Assembly (NCBI RefSeq): GCF_000005505.3
Contig: NC_016135.3
Location: 25,328,613-25,392,612 of the forward strand
Source of the DNA: Brachypodium distachyon
Lineage: Eukaryota; Streptophyta; Magnoliopsida; Poales; Poaceae
Direction: 5' to 3'
DNA length: 64,000 bases
In this document: positions 35,363 to 47,720 of the stretch, one piece after another
How positions within the stretch are numbered: position 1 is the stretch's first letter
Layout of the letters: each line of letters begins with the position of its first letter
Position numbers and translations under genes: made by a program
Notes under the pieces: model-generated
Database searches by the model: none
Told to the model about the DNA's origin: nothing
The model's input: only the letters and a program-made list of their open reading frames with translations

Positions 35363-38300
35363 TCACCTCAGATCGACCGTGGTGCAGGGGCTCAAGAGAT
35401 CGGTCTCAGTACGGGACGACGAAGTGGCCCATCCGCTGTCCAGCAGCCTCCTCGGCCGGTCGATCGGCGACGCCGTGCTCGTGAGCATGGCGACGACCGC
35501 CGACATGGCCGGCCTGTCGCAGGGCGTCTCCTGGACGCAGAGGAGCCCGATCTGGACGCACCGTTTCAGCTCAGACAGGAGCTGCGGCTCGGACTCCGGG
35601 TCCGGGAGCGGCACCGTCGCTTTGTCCAGAAGTTCCATGGCCCTGTTCTGCTCCCACAGTTCCCACGCCTGTCAGGACTAATTTCGTCAGAGTATGCCTG
35701 TAGAATCTTTTATAGTGTTCTTGCTTCATTTTCAAGAGAATTTTGACTTACATGCGAAATGAGCCTCTGCATGCCACCGTTCCTTTCCCCGCTGAGCGTC
35801 TCCAGGAGGATGACCCCGAAGCTGTAGACGTCGCACTTGAGCGTCATCTCCCCTTGCCTCGCGTACTCCGGAGCTGCGTATCCCCTTCACATGGAACTCA
35901 ACAATGTCATGTCAGGCATATATGAATATCTTGAGTCCACTCGATTCCTTACGGTGATGGAAAGATAGTTTACTTACGGTGAGACCACGATTGTCTGATC
36001 GGGCCCCGTTTTCTGGTCGACGGCGAACAGCTTGGCGGTGCCGAAATCGGCGATCTTAGGCATCCACTGGTCGTCCAGAAGAATGTTGCCCGGTTTCAGG
36101 TCCCGGTGGATGACGCTCTCGCCCGATCCTCCGTGAAGGTACGCGGCGCCATGCGCCACCCCGCGAATCAGCTCCAGCCTCCTCGTCCAGTTCAGGGAAG
36201 CTCGAAGACTAGCTGTGCCTGTGATCAGTGCAAAACACATATGACATATGTGACGTAAATTCCATAGAAACTTGATAAATTCTTTAGTTCCTTCCAGCAA
36301 GTGGTCGTTGAGCAGTACCGAATATGTGGACGTTCAGGCTCTTGTTCTGCATGTACTCGTAGACGAGGATCCGCTCCTTGCCGTGGTTGCAGTAAGCGAG
36401 GAGACGAACTAGACTGCCATGCCGAAGCCCGGCCATCACCTCCACTTCTCTCGCGAAATCCTTCTTGCCTTTCGTGGTGAGAGCCGACTGTTTGAGCCTC
36501 TTGACAGCGACCACTCTTCCTTCAGGCAGCTTCCCCTGACAATTTAGCAGTTTCAGATGTTGATTACAGATTGAGTTGTACAGAGTTAATTTGGGCGTAC
36601 ACGGCTCCACGCTAATCTCTTGGGTAGTAAAATAACTCACCTTATAAACTATGCTAAATCCACCTTGACCAATCATGTTACTTTCAGAGAAATTCCCGGT
36701 GATATCCTTTATGATATCTAGACTGACTGAAGGGACGGCCATAGCAGGATTTTGAGGAATAGCATCTGCAACAAGATCACATGATGATCAGTAGTTTACT
36801 ACAGCATTGCATTTAATTTACCTATTTTCCCTTCATGCAAAATACAACATCGAAACTGAACCATCGCGGCAGAATTTACCTATGATTCTGCGTTTCCTTC
36901 TCCACCAAATCACAAAGATGACCAGAAGAATGGTTACAGCAGAAGCTATTGGTGTGGCAACAAGTAGAGCAGGAAACCTTTTCTTGTCATCTGTTATCGC
37001 ATCAAGAAAGAAAGATCAGAATGCTATTCAGCGCTTAACCCTGCTCGGAAATCAAAATTGTTAAAAAAAAACAGAGAGTAAATCTAACCCTGTAACCTAA
37101 TTTAAATTATCTTGGCCATTTTACATCTTCTTAAAACCGGTTCTAAATTACTTGAGTTACCAAAGTCCAAACCTGGAAAACCCGAGACCCGAAAAACCTG
37201 AAGCTTGGAAACCAAACAGAATTTTCAGATTTTAAATTGCCAATTCAGCTTTTAATTCCCGGAACCCGAATAGGCCAAATAGCCTGATTTGAATAAAAGA
37301 ACAGAGCAACCCCAAATCCAATATAGACTTTTGGCCCGAGCCCAACTGCCCAACTAAACCTAGCCCACTGCCCACCACACACTATATCCCGTCTCTCTCT
37401 CCCTTCCCTCGCACGAGAATCTGGACGACCCCCGCGCGGCCGCGCCGTTCTCGCCCCGCCACGGCGCGCCACCGATCCCGCGCTGTTCTAGCCGCCGCCG
37501 GCCGCCCCACGCACTTCCCTCCCCAGCCTTGGCGCGACCATCGGTCCTCGCGCTTTCCAGCCCTGCCGGCGGTCGCCGCCCCCCGCATCGTCTTCCCTAG
37601 GCCCAGTCGACCCCGCACCGGCCTCCCCCGTCCCCGCCGACCTCCCCGCCGTCTGTCGCGTCGCGTCGGCTCGACCCCCAATCCATCCCATCGCCGATCC
37701 TCCGGTTCATCTCCATTTTTCAGGTAATTAACCGCAATTTCGGGTTTACATTTTCTAATACTAATTCCGGGAATCATTTCTATGAACCCGAATTTCCGGC
37801 CTGAACGCCCAATCTGAATGTCATGAAGTGTCCAGCTACCACATGTCTTACGAGTTGGTTGGCATGAGGTGGATGGATTAAAGGAAACTGGCTGGGTTAA
37901 AATACTTAATTCTACTTGTTATTCAGTTCAGTTCAAACGTGATTATTTTTTGTCCAATTGTGTAAATCTTGTCAAAAAAATTTGAGGAAAAGACAAACAT
38001 GCATGTCAGTCAAGGTAGGTAGGTACATGGAAATATGTTAGTCTGTACTGCACATACCGAATTCCGATTTTGACAATCTGAGGTGGAGACTCTGCCCGTC
38101 GGCGACGAGCCGAAGATCAACGACGGCGTCATTCCACATGACGCAGCCGGTGCCATCGCCGCTGCCTCCCTGGATATCCGTGGCGGCAAAGGCCACGCAC
38201 TCGCAGTCGGCCGAGCACCTCGCCCTGCACTCCCCCAGCCCGACGCCCATGTCTACCGTCGCATTCTGCGTGTCAGGGAGCTTCACCCCTCTCACAACAA

Positions 38301-39417
38301 CGAACCCATCCGTTGTCTTCGTCATACCGGAGCAGTCCAGCGGTGCGTCCCGCTTGCACCCGTCATCGGTGTTCTTCATCTGCCACTCCGGGATTGACAC
38401 CGGGCTGAAGCCGTCGAGGCACTTGCAGAAGGACTGCGAGGCTGCGGCGGACGCGTCACAGAGCCCGAAAGGCCCGCACTTGCCGTAGGTGTCGCAGGGG
38501 TCCCTCGGACCCGAGAAGAACGTCACCCACTCTCGTACCCCGGCGTCCCACACGAGCCGCTCAGCCTTGCCCGTGTGGTTCACCACGACGCGGGTCAGCG
38601 GCGCCCCGGGCGTGGCCGTGTACCCATAGGTGACCTCCCAGGGGCTTGTCATCGTGGCCCGCAGCGGGTACTTGTCCGTGTACGCCGATGCCTCTGGGAC
38701 GCCGTTGAAGAAGAGCCCGTTCCACGGCCCCGTGCGGTATACCTTGGCGTTGTCGCGCCGCCGCCACAGCACGAGCTCTGGCAGGCCGCCGCTGGTGGTT
38801 GTCTCCAGTGTGCGGCGGAAGTCGCCCGGAGCCGGGTCGTCGGGGGAGCGCCATGACGTGAGCTCCCACACGCCCCCCGTCCAGAGGCTCTTCCCCAGTT
38901 TCATCCCCGGCAGCAAGGTGTCCGATGGGTAGTCGAACGACTGCCACAGGTAGGCGGCGTTTGCGTTTGCGTTGCCGCTGCTTCCATTGCGCACGACCAG
39001 GTTGCCGGACTCGAGGAGCCGGGCCACGGCGGCGGAGGCGGCCGTGAAGTCCGAAGACCACGCCGTCAAGCGAGAGCCGTCGCGGAGGACGAGGCTTCTG
39101 CCGGCATCGTCGAACGCCAGCACGCCGGACCTGTCGAGCAGGGGCTGGTCGCGGTTGGCGACCCAGCAGACGGTGTCGTTGGACACGGAGAACCATATGC
39201 CGAGGTACCGCTTGGTGGACGCCCCGGGGGAGAAGAAGCCCAGGGTGAAGGTGCCGCCGGCCGAGACCAGCGTGTGGCCGTCAGTGAGGTTCTGGCCCTT
39301 CTCGAGCTTGTCGGAAACGCCGGCGATAGCGTGGGTTTGGGTCGAAAGGAGGAACAAACAGATGATAGTGAGCAGCATCAGGAGGTGGTGTACTAGGTTG
39401 CTGGCTGTTGTCCTCAT
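35363..39417 (-). CDS. SRLK copy 9, intact G-type lectin receptor kinase
   Basis: Exons (complement): 38058-39417, 36880-36990, 36641-36765, 36319-36535, 35978-36218, 35752-35884, 35363-35668; 2493 bp, 830 residues, frame unbroken. Start at [10 protein letters not shown]; an upstream in-frame ATG at 39447 adds ten residues. Domains: signal peptide, B-lectin ([17 protein letters not shown]), S-locus region, EGF-like (CGPFGLCD), PAN, transmembrane helix 454-490, kinase with [10 protein letters not shown] (third loop glycine replaced by serine), [23 protein letters not shown]. Intron 1 is 1067 bp against 236 bp in copy 7 and contains a GC-rich island. It belongs with copies 7 and 8 and points tail to tail at copy 8. 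Confidence 0.92.
37100..37880. other. GC-rich insertion in intron 1 of copy 9
   Basis: Intron 1 is about 800 bp longer here than in copy 7. The extra DNA has repeated cccgaa-type phrases at its edges (ggaacccgaa near 37260, gaacccgaa near 37784) around a GC-rich block 37380-37720 that ends in a good CAG/GTAATT donor on the plus strand. It looks like the first noncoding exon and promoter of something read on the plus strand, or a transposon that carries one. Confidence 0.4.
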
Positions 39418-41377
39418 TATGGACGCTTCTTGGCACTGTTCTTGCACAGCACTACAGCAGAGCAGAGGAGCTCAGCTCTTGCACAATGAAATTGAGCAGC
39501 CCTTTTGTGAGGTCGGTCACTTGGTCATGCACTGAAGTTCTCACTCAGCTAACTTCTTTTCGGCTGCAGCTTCCATATCTTGGTCATGCACGTACGTTTT
39601 GCTTCCACGTCTTAATTTACTCCGTAGTTGGTAGCGGTGGTTCGGTACTACGGAGTATTTTTTCAAGGGACTGGAACAAGAGTTAATCTTTGTTTACGAA
39701 CCTGAACCTCGTCAAGAGGATAGGAGCTCGGCAATTCTTTCAGAACAAGAGAAAATTCCCGTTTACTTAAGGAATACTGGACCGAGAACCGGTGACATGG
39801 AAACAATTCTTATTCGCCGTTCAACAGCAGCCAAATTTCCAAGAAGTTGCAATCATATATATATCCCAGCCGATTTGTTTCAATTGTAGATGTGACGGAA
39901 GGATGATAGAGCAACTATAGAATTATGGAATAAGCTCAGATGAGTGGTTCGTTTCTGAAGATTGAAGAACAATACAAGTGGTTCTAGACTTATTAGACTG
40001 GATCAAAGTGAGCACATGTGCAGAGCATGTCATCGCTACTACACAACCGGAACAACAAGGATGGGGAGATGTAATTTTCAGCGACACGTAACGAAAACTA
40101 GTGTCCGATTAAATCTTATAGATGCTGATTGAGTGATCGGTCATCCTGTAATCCCAGACCAGTTATTTCAAGTGGGTTTAGAACAGTCCTTGTCAATGTA
40201 AGCACGAAATTGTGTTCTGGTTTTTATTGGGACATCGGTTGAATCTTCTCCTCGCTAGTAATTATTTATTTCTTGCTAGATTATTCATGGTTGTGATGTT
40301 TTTATGGAAATGCGGTTGTTGCAGCTTATAGTAGTAATTTGGATCTCACAATGAAAAAGAAAGTCTTGGAGAGTTGACCCAAATTTTGATAACTGGGAGT
40401 CTGGGTCTCTGGGGCATTGAGTTGAAGCATCTGTTGTTCGTCATGGTTATCCCATTGGGCAAAAGACGAGTTGGTCTTCTTCTATCAATGAATGGTAAAA
40501 GAATCTTCTTTAATGTGGTCATCTTTGTAATTAGGTAACCCTTTTATAATTGTTATATCTGTGCACAATAGGCTGCTCTCCTGCTGTTTTGTCATAAGAA
40601 ACACTTGATTAGTTTTTGGGTACCTTCAAAATGGAAAACTATTCCTGTTGGAAATCAATCAAATTTATGCAATGACTTGTCAGATGGAGCGGTGGTGGTA
40701 ATGCAGTAAGTAGAGGTAAATTTATGCGATGACTTGTCAAGTGGCATGGCGAGCAGAGTGACCACCCAATCTGATAGCGGCAAGATGAAGTGCAGAACAT
40801 GAAGGGTACTGAAGAGAAAAGAAGACGAGACGAGGAATTTTTTTTGTTATTCGTTTCAAGAGTCTTTTAACATCAGATAACTTTTATTAGCTTAAACTAT
40901 ACTAGTAGATCATCCACTAGAAATTGTATAAGAAAAATCAGGGGATCACCTAACACTGCTCCCTAAGTGATGCTGGTGGCGAAACAAGCAAATATGCCAA
41001 GAACTCGTTTGTAATGGAAGTTCTACGATAGTATCCTTTTTTATATTTCATCTTTTTTCAGATTTAGAAGTGCACTTGCTTATGTTGAGTTTCTTTAAAA
41101 TGATAACTGGATCCACCTGGGCCCAAAAATCACATTTTATCCCATATAACAACAGAATATACAATGAAACGAAACTAACGTATTCAAAAGTCTAATCATT
41201 TACACATGTATATACAATAAGTATCCCCAAATACGCTTGCCTGTCACAAATTACAAGCAAATTCATACAAATAATAGAAGATACAGCATTAAGTTTCAAC
41301 TCGAACTCTAAGTAACAACAGGAAGGGAAATGAACTGGCACGCCAACTTCAGTAATCCAAGCTGAGCCAAGGGCAAT
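39418..41377. other. Intergenic stretch, no gene seen
   Basis: About 2 kb of AT-rich DNA between copies 9 and 10. No element or gene that I recognise; a short phrase (atttatgc.atgacttgtca) occurs twice, at about 40660 and 40720. Confidence 0.5.
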
Positions 41378-43048
41378 CTACCTGCCTTCCAATTCAGTAT
41401 AAGTCAGGTGGTTCCCAGATTCGGTATCCTTATCATCCACTGGAGCTCTTCCAACGAAAAACGCGGCTCGCTTCGGAGCAGGAAGTGCAACATCACCACT
41501 CAGCATCCTAAGCACCAGAGGCATGGCAGGCCTTTCGCCTGGTAACTCTTGCACGCACAGGAGACCTACCTGAATGCATCTGCAGACCTCGTCTTGGGAG
41601 TAGGCGGTGCCCATCAGTGCGTCGATCAGTTCCGAAGTACGATCTTCCTTCCACAGGGTCCATGCCTGAAATTGGATACGAGCACGGATGATGGAGTACA
41701 TGATCATCATTACTAGCGCATTGTTTAACAGAAAAGTGGTAAACTGGAGAAGAGAGTGTTATCTTACGTGGCCAACGAGGTTCATTGACCATTCATCGTC
41801 AATGAAGGAGCTGTTCCTACGGCCACACACAATCTCTAGGACCAATACACCAAAACTGAAGACGTCGGATTTCTCAGAGAATTTACCCTCCATCGCATAC
41901 TCCGGGGAGATATAGCCACTGCATTCCACAGATTTTAGTTCATTAGCCTGCTGCATAGGAACTTCAGGTAATGTTGAAGTGTCAACTAGCGAGGTTGTTA
42001 ATTTTTTCTATAATCTGAATGAGAAAGAAGATGTGTGGGCCATTAATACTGCAAGAAGAGACGGAAACTGGTCTGACTTTCCAGAAGCAGGTCAGGACAA
42101 TTGCCTTATATTAGAGAATTGCCTCTCTTTATTGTGATACCCTGTCCGATTATACTGATTGAACAAAAGATAAAAACGAGCCTTACTAGGTTCCAACGAT
42201 TCGGTGAGTAAGAGCTTGAAGTTGGTATTCACCGAAAATTCTAGCCATGCCAAAGTCAGATATCTTGGGGTTGAAATCATTACCAAGCAGAACATTGCTA
42301 GCTTTCAGGTCCCTATGAATAATTTTCAGCCTGGAATCCTGATGAAGGTACAGTAAACCTTTCCCGATTCCCTGAATAATATTGTACCGCAATTTCCAAC
42401 CCAATTCAACTCTCTTATTTTCATCTAATAAATTTGACATGAAAGCACCAGGATGTTAGAAGACAAGTTCAGTTACTGGCTTACTGCTAAATAAATCACA
42501 CCGTCCCAATTACAACAAGAAACTTGAACTTACCAAAAATAAATGAGTCAAGACTGTTGTTAGGCATGTATTCATACACCAGCATCTTCTCTTCTCCATG
42601 AACACAGCAACCAAAAAGCCTAACCAAGTTTCGGTGCTGCAGTTTGGATAGAACAGTCACCTCATTTTTGAACTCCTCCAGTCCCTGACTGGAGCTGTTC
42701 GAGAGCCTCTTGATAGCAATCTCTTGGCCATCTGGTAGTCTCCCCTGTAAGTATTATCAACTATGTTGGTCAAGTAGTGATCTAAATACATCACCAAGAT
42801 TGAATTGAAAGCTCAACAATATTCCTGGAACAGGATGAAATCTTTGAATGATCCTACCTTGTAAACTGGACCAAATCCACCAGCACCAAGCTTGTCGCTG
42901 AAATTGTTTGTCGCCAACAGAACTGTGCTGAACTCAATTAAAGGTGAGTTCAGAACTTCACCTTTCCATGCATCACTTTCCAATATATTTTCATCTGCAT
43001 ATGGCCTAGCTTCAACTACCCTTTGTGGTCCTTGTATTCTCCTTGTGC
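41378..43048 (-). CDS. SRLK copy 10, kinase half of a different subfamily
   Basis: Exons (complement): 42858-43048, 42534-42744, 42187-42424, 41768-41918, 41378-41665, in frame with each other. The first encodes the juxtamembrane region and loop ([11 protein letters not shown]); then [34 protein letters not shown] and a conserved C-terminus ending LTYTELEGR. The exon lengths 211, 238 and 151 equal those of the other copies, but the protein is clearly more distant (for instance [26 protein letters not shown]). No transmembrane or lectin exon can be found in the 900 bp upstream, nor a convincing start codon. It is either a 5'-truncated relic with an undamaged kinase or a gene whose first exons are farther away or replaced. 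Confidence 0.8.
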
Positions 43049-45900
43049 CTGCAATTTGGCAAAAAGATTGAGATAGAAAACTTAATAGATATTTATGCGA
43101 TGAACAGTTAATTGTTGATCAGAAGTTACTTTACAGAAATGAAACAGATACACGAAAGGAATTTGAGAAATCTCGACTTACGATTATCATAATATGCACA
43201 ATATCATACTTTCGAAACTCTTAACAAAAGTATGATATGGAAACTGATAGTTGTGGCTGTTCATTTTGAATTTCGGAATGAATAAAGATTAAAGATAACA
43301 TGGCAAGAAAATCGGTAAAAATAAAAAATAATTCAGATACATGAAAGAATGATGTTAGAACCCATTGAATCACCTATTTGCTTTATGATGTACCTCTTCA
43401 GGGGTCCAAGTAGGCAGAAAACCATGATGCTAATTGGGAAGGCAGTACCCTACACTCTAATCAATCTGGTCTTTATATTTTGCACAGCAGAATACAAGTC
43501 AGGGAGGAAATTGCATGTTTTTGCGAGCCAACGCGTTGCCAATGCCCATTTTTCAACTGAAAGCAGTTGGTCAACTAGAGGAGAGCGGCGTGATGATTTA
43601 AAAAATTGTCAAAAATTGTCAAACCCATATGATTATGGACAGTGGTGCTAATATAATAGCCTTTGCTTGCTTGACATCTTCCATTTGGTCCAAGTTCTTG
43701 GGGAGCTCAGCGCTTGTTTATGATATCACAAAGTTAACTATCGCAAGATGTCACTTCCAGCTCACGCTACCTGTACACGGGCAGTTTCTAAATATGTAGA
43801 GAGTTGGATGTCACTGGTTGGTTCAGAAGAAAATTTGACTGGGAGAAACGTAACCAATCAACAGCAAACAAGTAAGCTTGGATTCTAGTCAAAAGTGGAA
43901 TGCGCATATTTTTGCAGCACTATGGCTGATCCGCTTCACCCTTTGCTCTCCGACGGAACTAGCGCGTGAAAACTATCCGATCCCTAATGGCCTACTGCAT
44001 GAATCACCGTACGTATACACTACAGGTAGGAGACTGTATCGAGGAACGGACTGAGATCCAAGAGGCAGGGCACGGCGTGCCCTTCTCCCGTATATCCACC
44101 GCTCATTCAAATCTGACGGTCAGCAGGGATTCACGCCCCATGGGAGTCACTTGTGCTGTCAAAAAACAAGCACAGGAAACACTTCGCAAGGTTCGGCTCT
44201 CCTGCCGCCGTTGTCGAGGGAAAGGGATGGGATGGAACTCCGGCGGCGCGCGGACGAGGGCTTCTTGATGCCTCCATAGAAACCGTCGCCATGGATGGTT
44301 GTGAGTCAGGAATCCGCCGCGACGCAAGGCCGCAAGGGGTCTCCGGATTTGGGGGTGGTCCTTTCAGCAACAGGCAGGCATGCATCAACGAGAGAGTTTG
44401 AGAGGTAGACGAGCACGAGGGCAGGCGTCACCGCCCAGCACTGGAGCACCCGGTGTCCGCAGCGACCTGCCCTTGGAGGAGGAGCCTGGGGTGGTCAAAG
44501 GGGGAGAGAAGGAAGCCGACGGCACGGGGCGTCGAAGCGGCGGCGCGAGATGGTCGCATGGGGAGCGGGAGGAGCAGGCCGCGCGGGGCGTCGGAGCAGG
44601 GGGAGCGGAGGGAGCCGGCATGCCAGTTGGTGGGCGTGCCATTTCACGCGGCGGCGGCGGCCGGCGAAGCAGAAGTCCTGCGCCGTTTTCCTCATCTAAT
44701 CGAAGAAATGACTTCATGAGCACTTTTTTTTACAGTACCAAGGGCTGTTAATATTTGCTGGCCATCAGATTGGAATGGACGGTGGATGAGATGAGCAGGG
44801 CAATGCGTGACCCGGATCCCAGTCCGGTGCCGAAGTAGTTAGCCGAACTGAGACGCCGCCCGGCGCCCACCACGTCTCGCCTCGAGCGGCCCAAGAAAGG
44901 GTCGACTTGTCTGATGGGCCTCTAGGCCAATGTCGGCGATCTGTAACGTTAGCGGGCCAAATCGTCTTTTTTTTAAGATGGGTTGGCAAATTATCTTGCC
45001 AGAAGCAATTAAGCAAACCCAGGAAGATACGGGAGCCCGGTGGGCTATTTCATTCTCACTTGTTGTTGGTCCAAGTCACCAGGCAACCTCGGAGGGCCTT
45101 CCGCGTATAATCGCTTCTTCTTGGGCCTGCGGCCTCCCTACTCTCGTCTCTCGCGAAAAAGAAAGAGTCCAATTTTACACTGAACTTTGAGGCCGTAGAG
45201 CAAAATGTTCTTCAAAGCGAATTTGTCTATACTACGTACTAAATGGAGCAGCAAATCTTCAGGTTCACATCTACCGCAAATAAAGAGGAAGGAATCCACG
45301 CAAAAAGCGTCATTCAGTTGTGCAAAACAAACTTTGGTCTTCAAATAGGCAAAGGTGTAGTAGCACGGCCTGCACACGTCAAGAATATGCAGCAGTGGAA
45401 TTCCCTCGTCCCGGCCCGGAAGGTTCTTCCGCCTGCCATAAAGCATGCAGAGTAGTACGTACTAGTAGTATGTACGTACGCGCGACGTTGGCTTCTAAAC
45501 CGCGTGTGTTTATTTCTGTCCGTCTGGACTCCAGAAACGCGATCCGTTCCGTTCACCAGAGTTCAGAACAGAAGCCTCCAAAGAAAGACCCGTATAGGCG
45601 CGCGGGGAGCTAAATAGCTTAACGCGGCTAAGCATCCTCGGAGAGCAGTCGCTGTCCCGCGGTGTCCCCTTGGGCGCCCTCGGGAATCCCCGGCGTTGTA
45701 CGCGTCGTGTCAACGTTCGGACTTCGGGTGGAAAATCCTCCGGGGACGACGACCAACGAGAGAACGGGGCGAGAGGCAAACCCCGCTCGGAAACCCGGCA
45801 CGGTCGCACCGGTGATTGATTCCCGCCCCAAATTAAACGCGCGCGTTAACCCGTCAAACCCGCCTCGTTTAGTCGTTTCTCACTCACTCACTAACCCAGC
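43049..45900. other. Intergenic stretch with GC-rich patches
   Basis: 43049-43960 is AT-rich and lacks the missing ectodomain of copy 10. 44100-44720 and 45500-45850 are GC-rich with overlapping frames on both strands that match no family. No tRNA, rRNA or clear element seen. Confidence 0.45.
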
Positions 45901-46599
45901 AGGCCACCACCAACCGCAGTCCACTTGTGTTCTTCTGCCATGGCACGTTGGCTGGCCTCTGGCGAGCCATGACGGCAGTTACGGCAGCACTAGCACATGG
46001 CCGTTCGCCGAGGGCATGCACTACGTACGTGGTGTGGTGGTCCTGGTCAATGAGTATCACAGATGGAAGTATTTGTTGACCCGGGGACTGTTTTTATCGC
46101 AACCGATCGACGACTTCCACGGCGGTGGCGGCTTTGCCCAGCCAAGCACGAGTTTTTTTTACTAGTGCTTGGATTATTATTCCTTGGACTACATACGGAG
46201 TCGAACGTGTTTATAAAGTTTAAGACTTGTAATGTGTTCCGTGTTTCTTATGGTTGTAGCGTCGTCGTACTCCACGAGTGAATACTTTAACCGTGGTATC
46301 CTTGTGAGGTACTCGTATTTTCTGGGTGAAGTTCCTAGGACGATTTATTTTCTGCTGCTAGTAGTACTCCACGAATACATTATTACGGCGGCTTACGCAT
46401 CACATATTCAATTATGTCAATTATTCATCGCATGGAAAATACTATAGAAGAAAGAAAGTCAGAAGGGCAAGGCGTAACGCTGACGCTGCCCGCCAATCGG
46501 ATGAATGAGCGTGAGCCGGAGGGCGCAGGCAATTCGAACGGGGCGGCGGTCGCTTTCTCTGATGTTTTCTCGGCGTCCCCGCCTGACGCCTGCTCGCCT

Positions 46600-46745
46600 C
46601 GCCTCGCCTCGCCTCCTATTAATTATCCCCTTCCTTCCTTCCTTCCTCCCCCCAGCCTAAATCGTTCCAAGCTCTCTCAACTGCTCGGCGGAGGACTGGA
46701 GTCGATCGAGTCCACGCGGAAGGACGCTCCAAGCCTCGCGAGCAG
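46600..46745 (+). other. Noncoding first exon of the diacylglycerol kinase gene
   Basis: Upstream of the coding start a CT-rich leader with (CTTCC)n ends in GCGAGCAG/GTAAGATCC, a strong donor. The matching acceptor TTTTGCAG lies at about 47719, one base before the start codon, leaving an intron of about 1 kb in the 5' untranslated region. The transcription start is not determined; 46600 is a guess. Confidence 0.6.
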
Positions 46746-47720
46746 GTAAGATCCATGGCGCTGCCGAGCTTCTCGAGCCTCTCTGTCTCTCCCTCTCGTT
46801 GCTCCGCTAAGGGGATCTTGTGTGGAGGTTTTCTTGCGTCCCTCTTCTCTGCATTTCAGTTGCTGCCTGCTTTGGCTGCGGCCGGAATTCGATCTTGGTA
46901 GTCAACGCGGCTGCGAGAGCGCCTGTCGATCCGTTTCTGGGTTCGGTGTTGGGTCGTTTTTTCTCTGAGCAGATCCGCACGCGGTAGTTACAAGTTACAT
47001 GGATGATGGCCTGAATTCTGAGGTGTCTTGTTGTGTGGATTGGGGATCTGGCCCTTTTTCTCTGTATGGTTTGGTAGTTGGTGGTTGGTACTCTGCTCTA
47101 CATGATGCTTGGTACTAGGCTAGTACTAGCACGCATTCTTTAGTTAGCGTTAGTCATTCACGGGAACTTTTGTTTTTGGATGCCAAGAAAACTGGTTTGT
47201 AATAAGTGAATTAACAATCCATGCTACTGCCACACCTTTTCTGGAAGAGGGGATTTTGGGAGGGGGGGCTTTTAGTTGTAATTTATTCGCTTCTCCTGCG
47301 CATTGTCATACTTTATTATGCTTGCTTGTTTCTTGTTACTTGATGTACTAACCTACGATAGAATGCCAATTGTCAAATAACCTGAACTGTAAAAGAGCAA
47401 TGGGAATGGGAATGGCACAGTCATAGGAATATCACTGTAAAGATTGCTGAGTTGGAAAATACCATCCACTGTATCATTGTCACGTGGCACCAGGCACCAC
47501 ATGTCATTTTCACATTGAATGCTATTTTCCAACTTACGCCTTTTTGAGATGGCATTGAGCTAGTTTTCTTGCTTTCACTGTGCGCAAAAAAAAGTTTTTT
47601 TGCTTTCATTTCTACGCTCTGATTGATAACACAATATGAGCACTGTTTTGTTCCTTTCCATTCTATCATTAATTCATCCGAGCCAATTCTAATTGTTGTT
47701 GTTCATATTGCTTTTGCAGG

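Noticed and set aside
38561..39535. Long frames overlapping copy 9 exon 1 on both strands
   Set aside because: Same reason: GC-rich shadow frames of the lectin exon.
44100..44750. GC-rich frames on both strands with alternating Pro/Arg-rich translations
   Set aside because: No conserved motif; frames in all phases, typical of GC-rich non-coding DNA.
45500..46450. Possible gene in the GC-rich DNA upstream of the diacylglycerol kinase
   Set aside because: Only overlapping short frames on both strands, no splice pattern or family match; more likely promoter and leader DNA.
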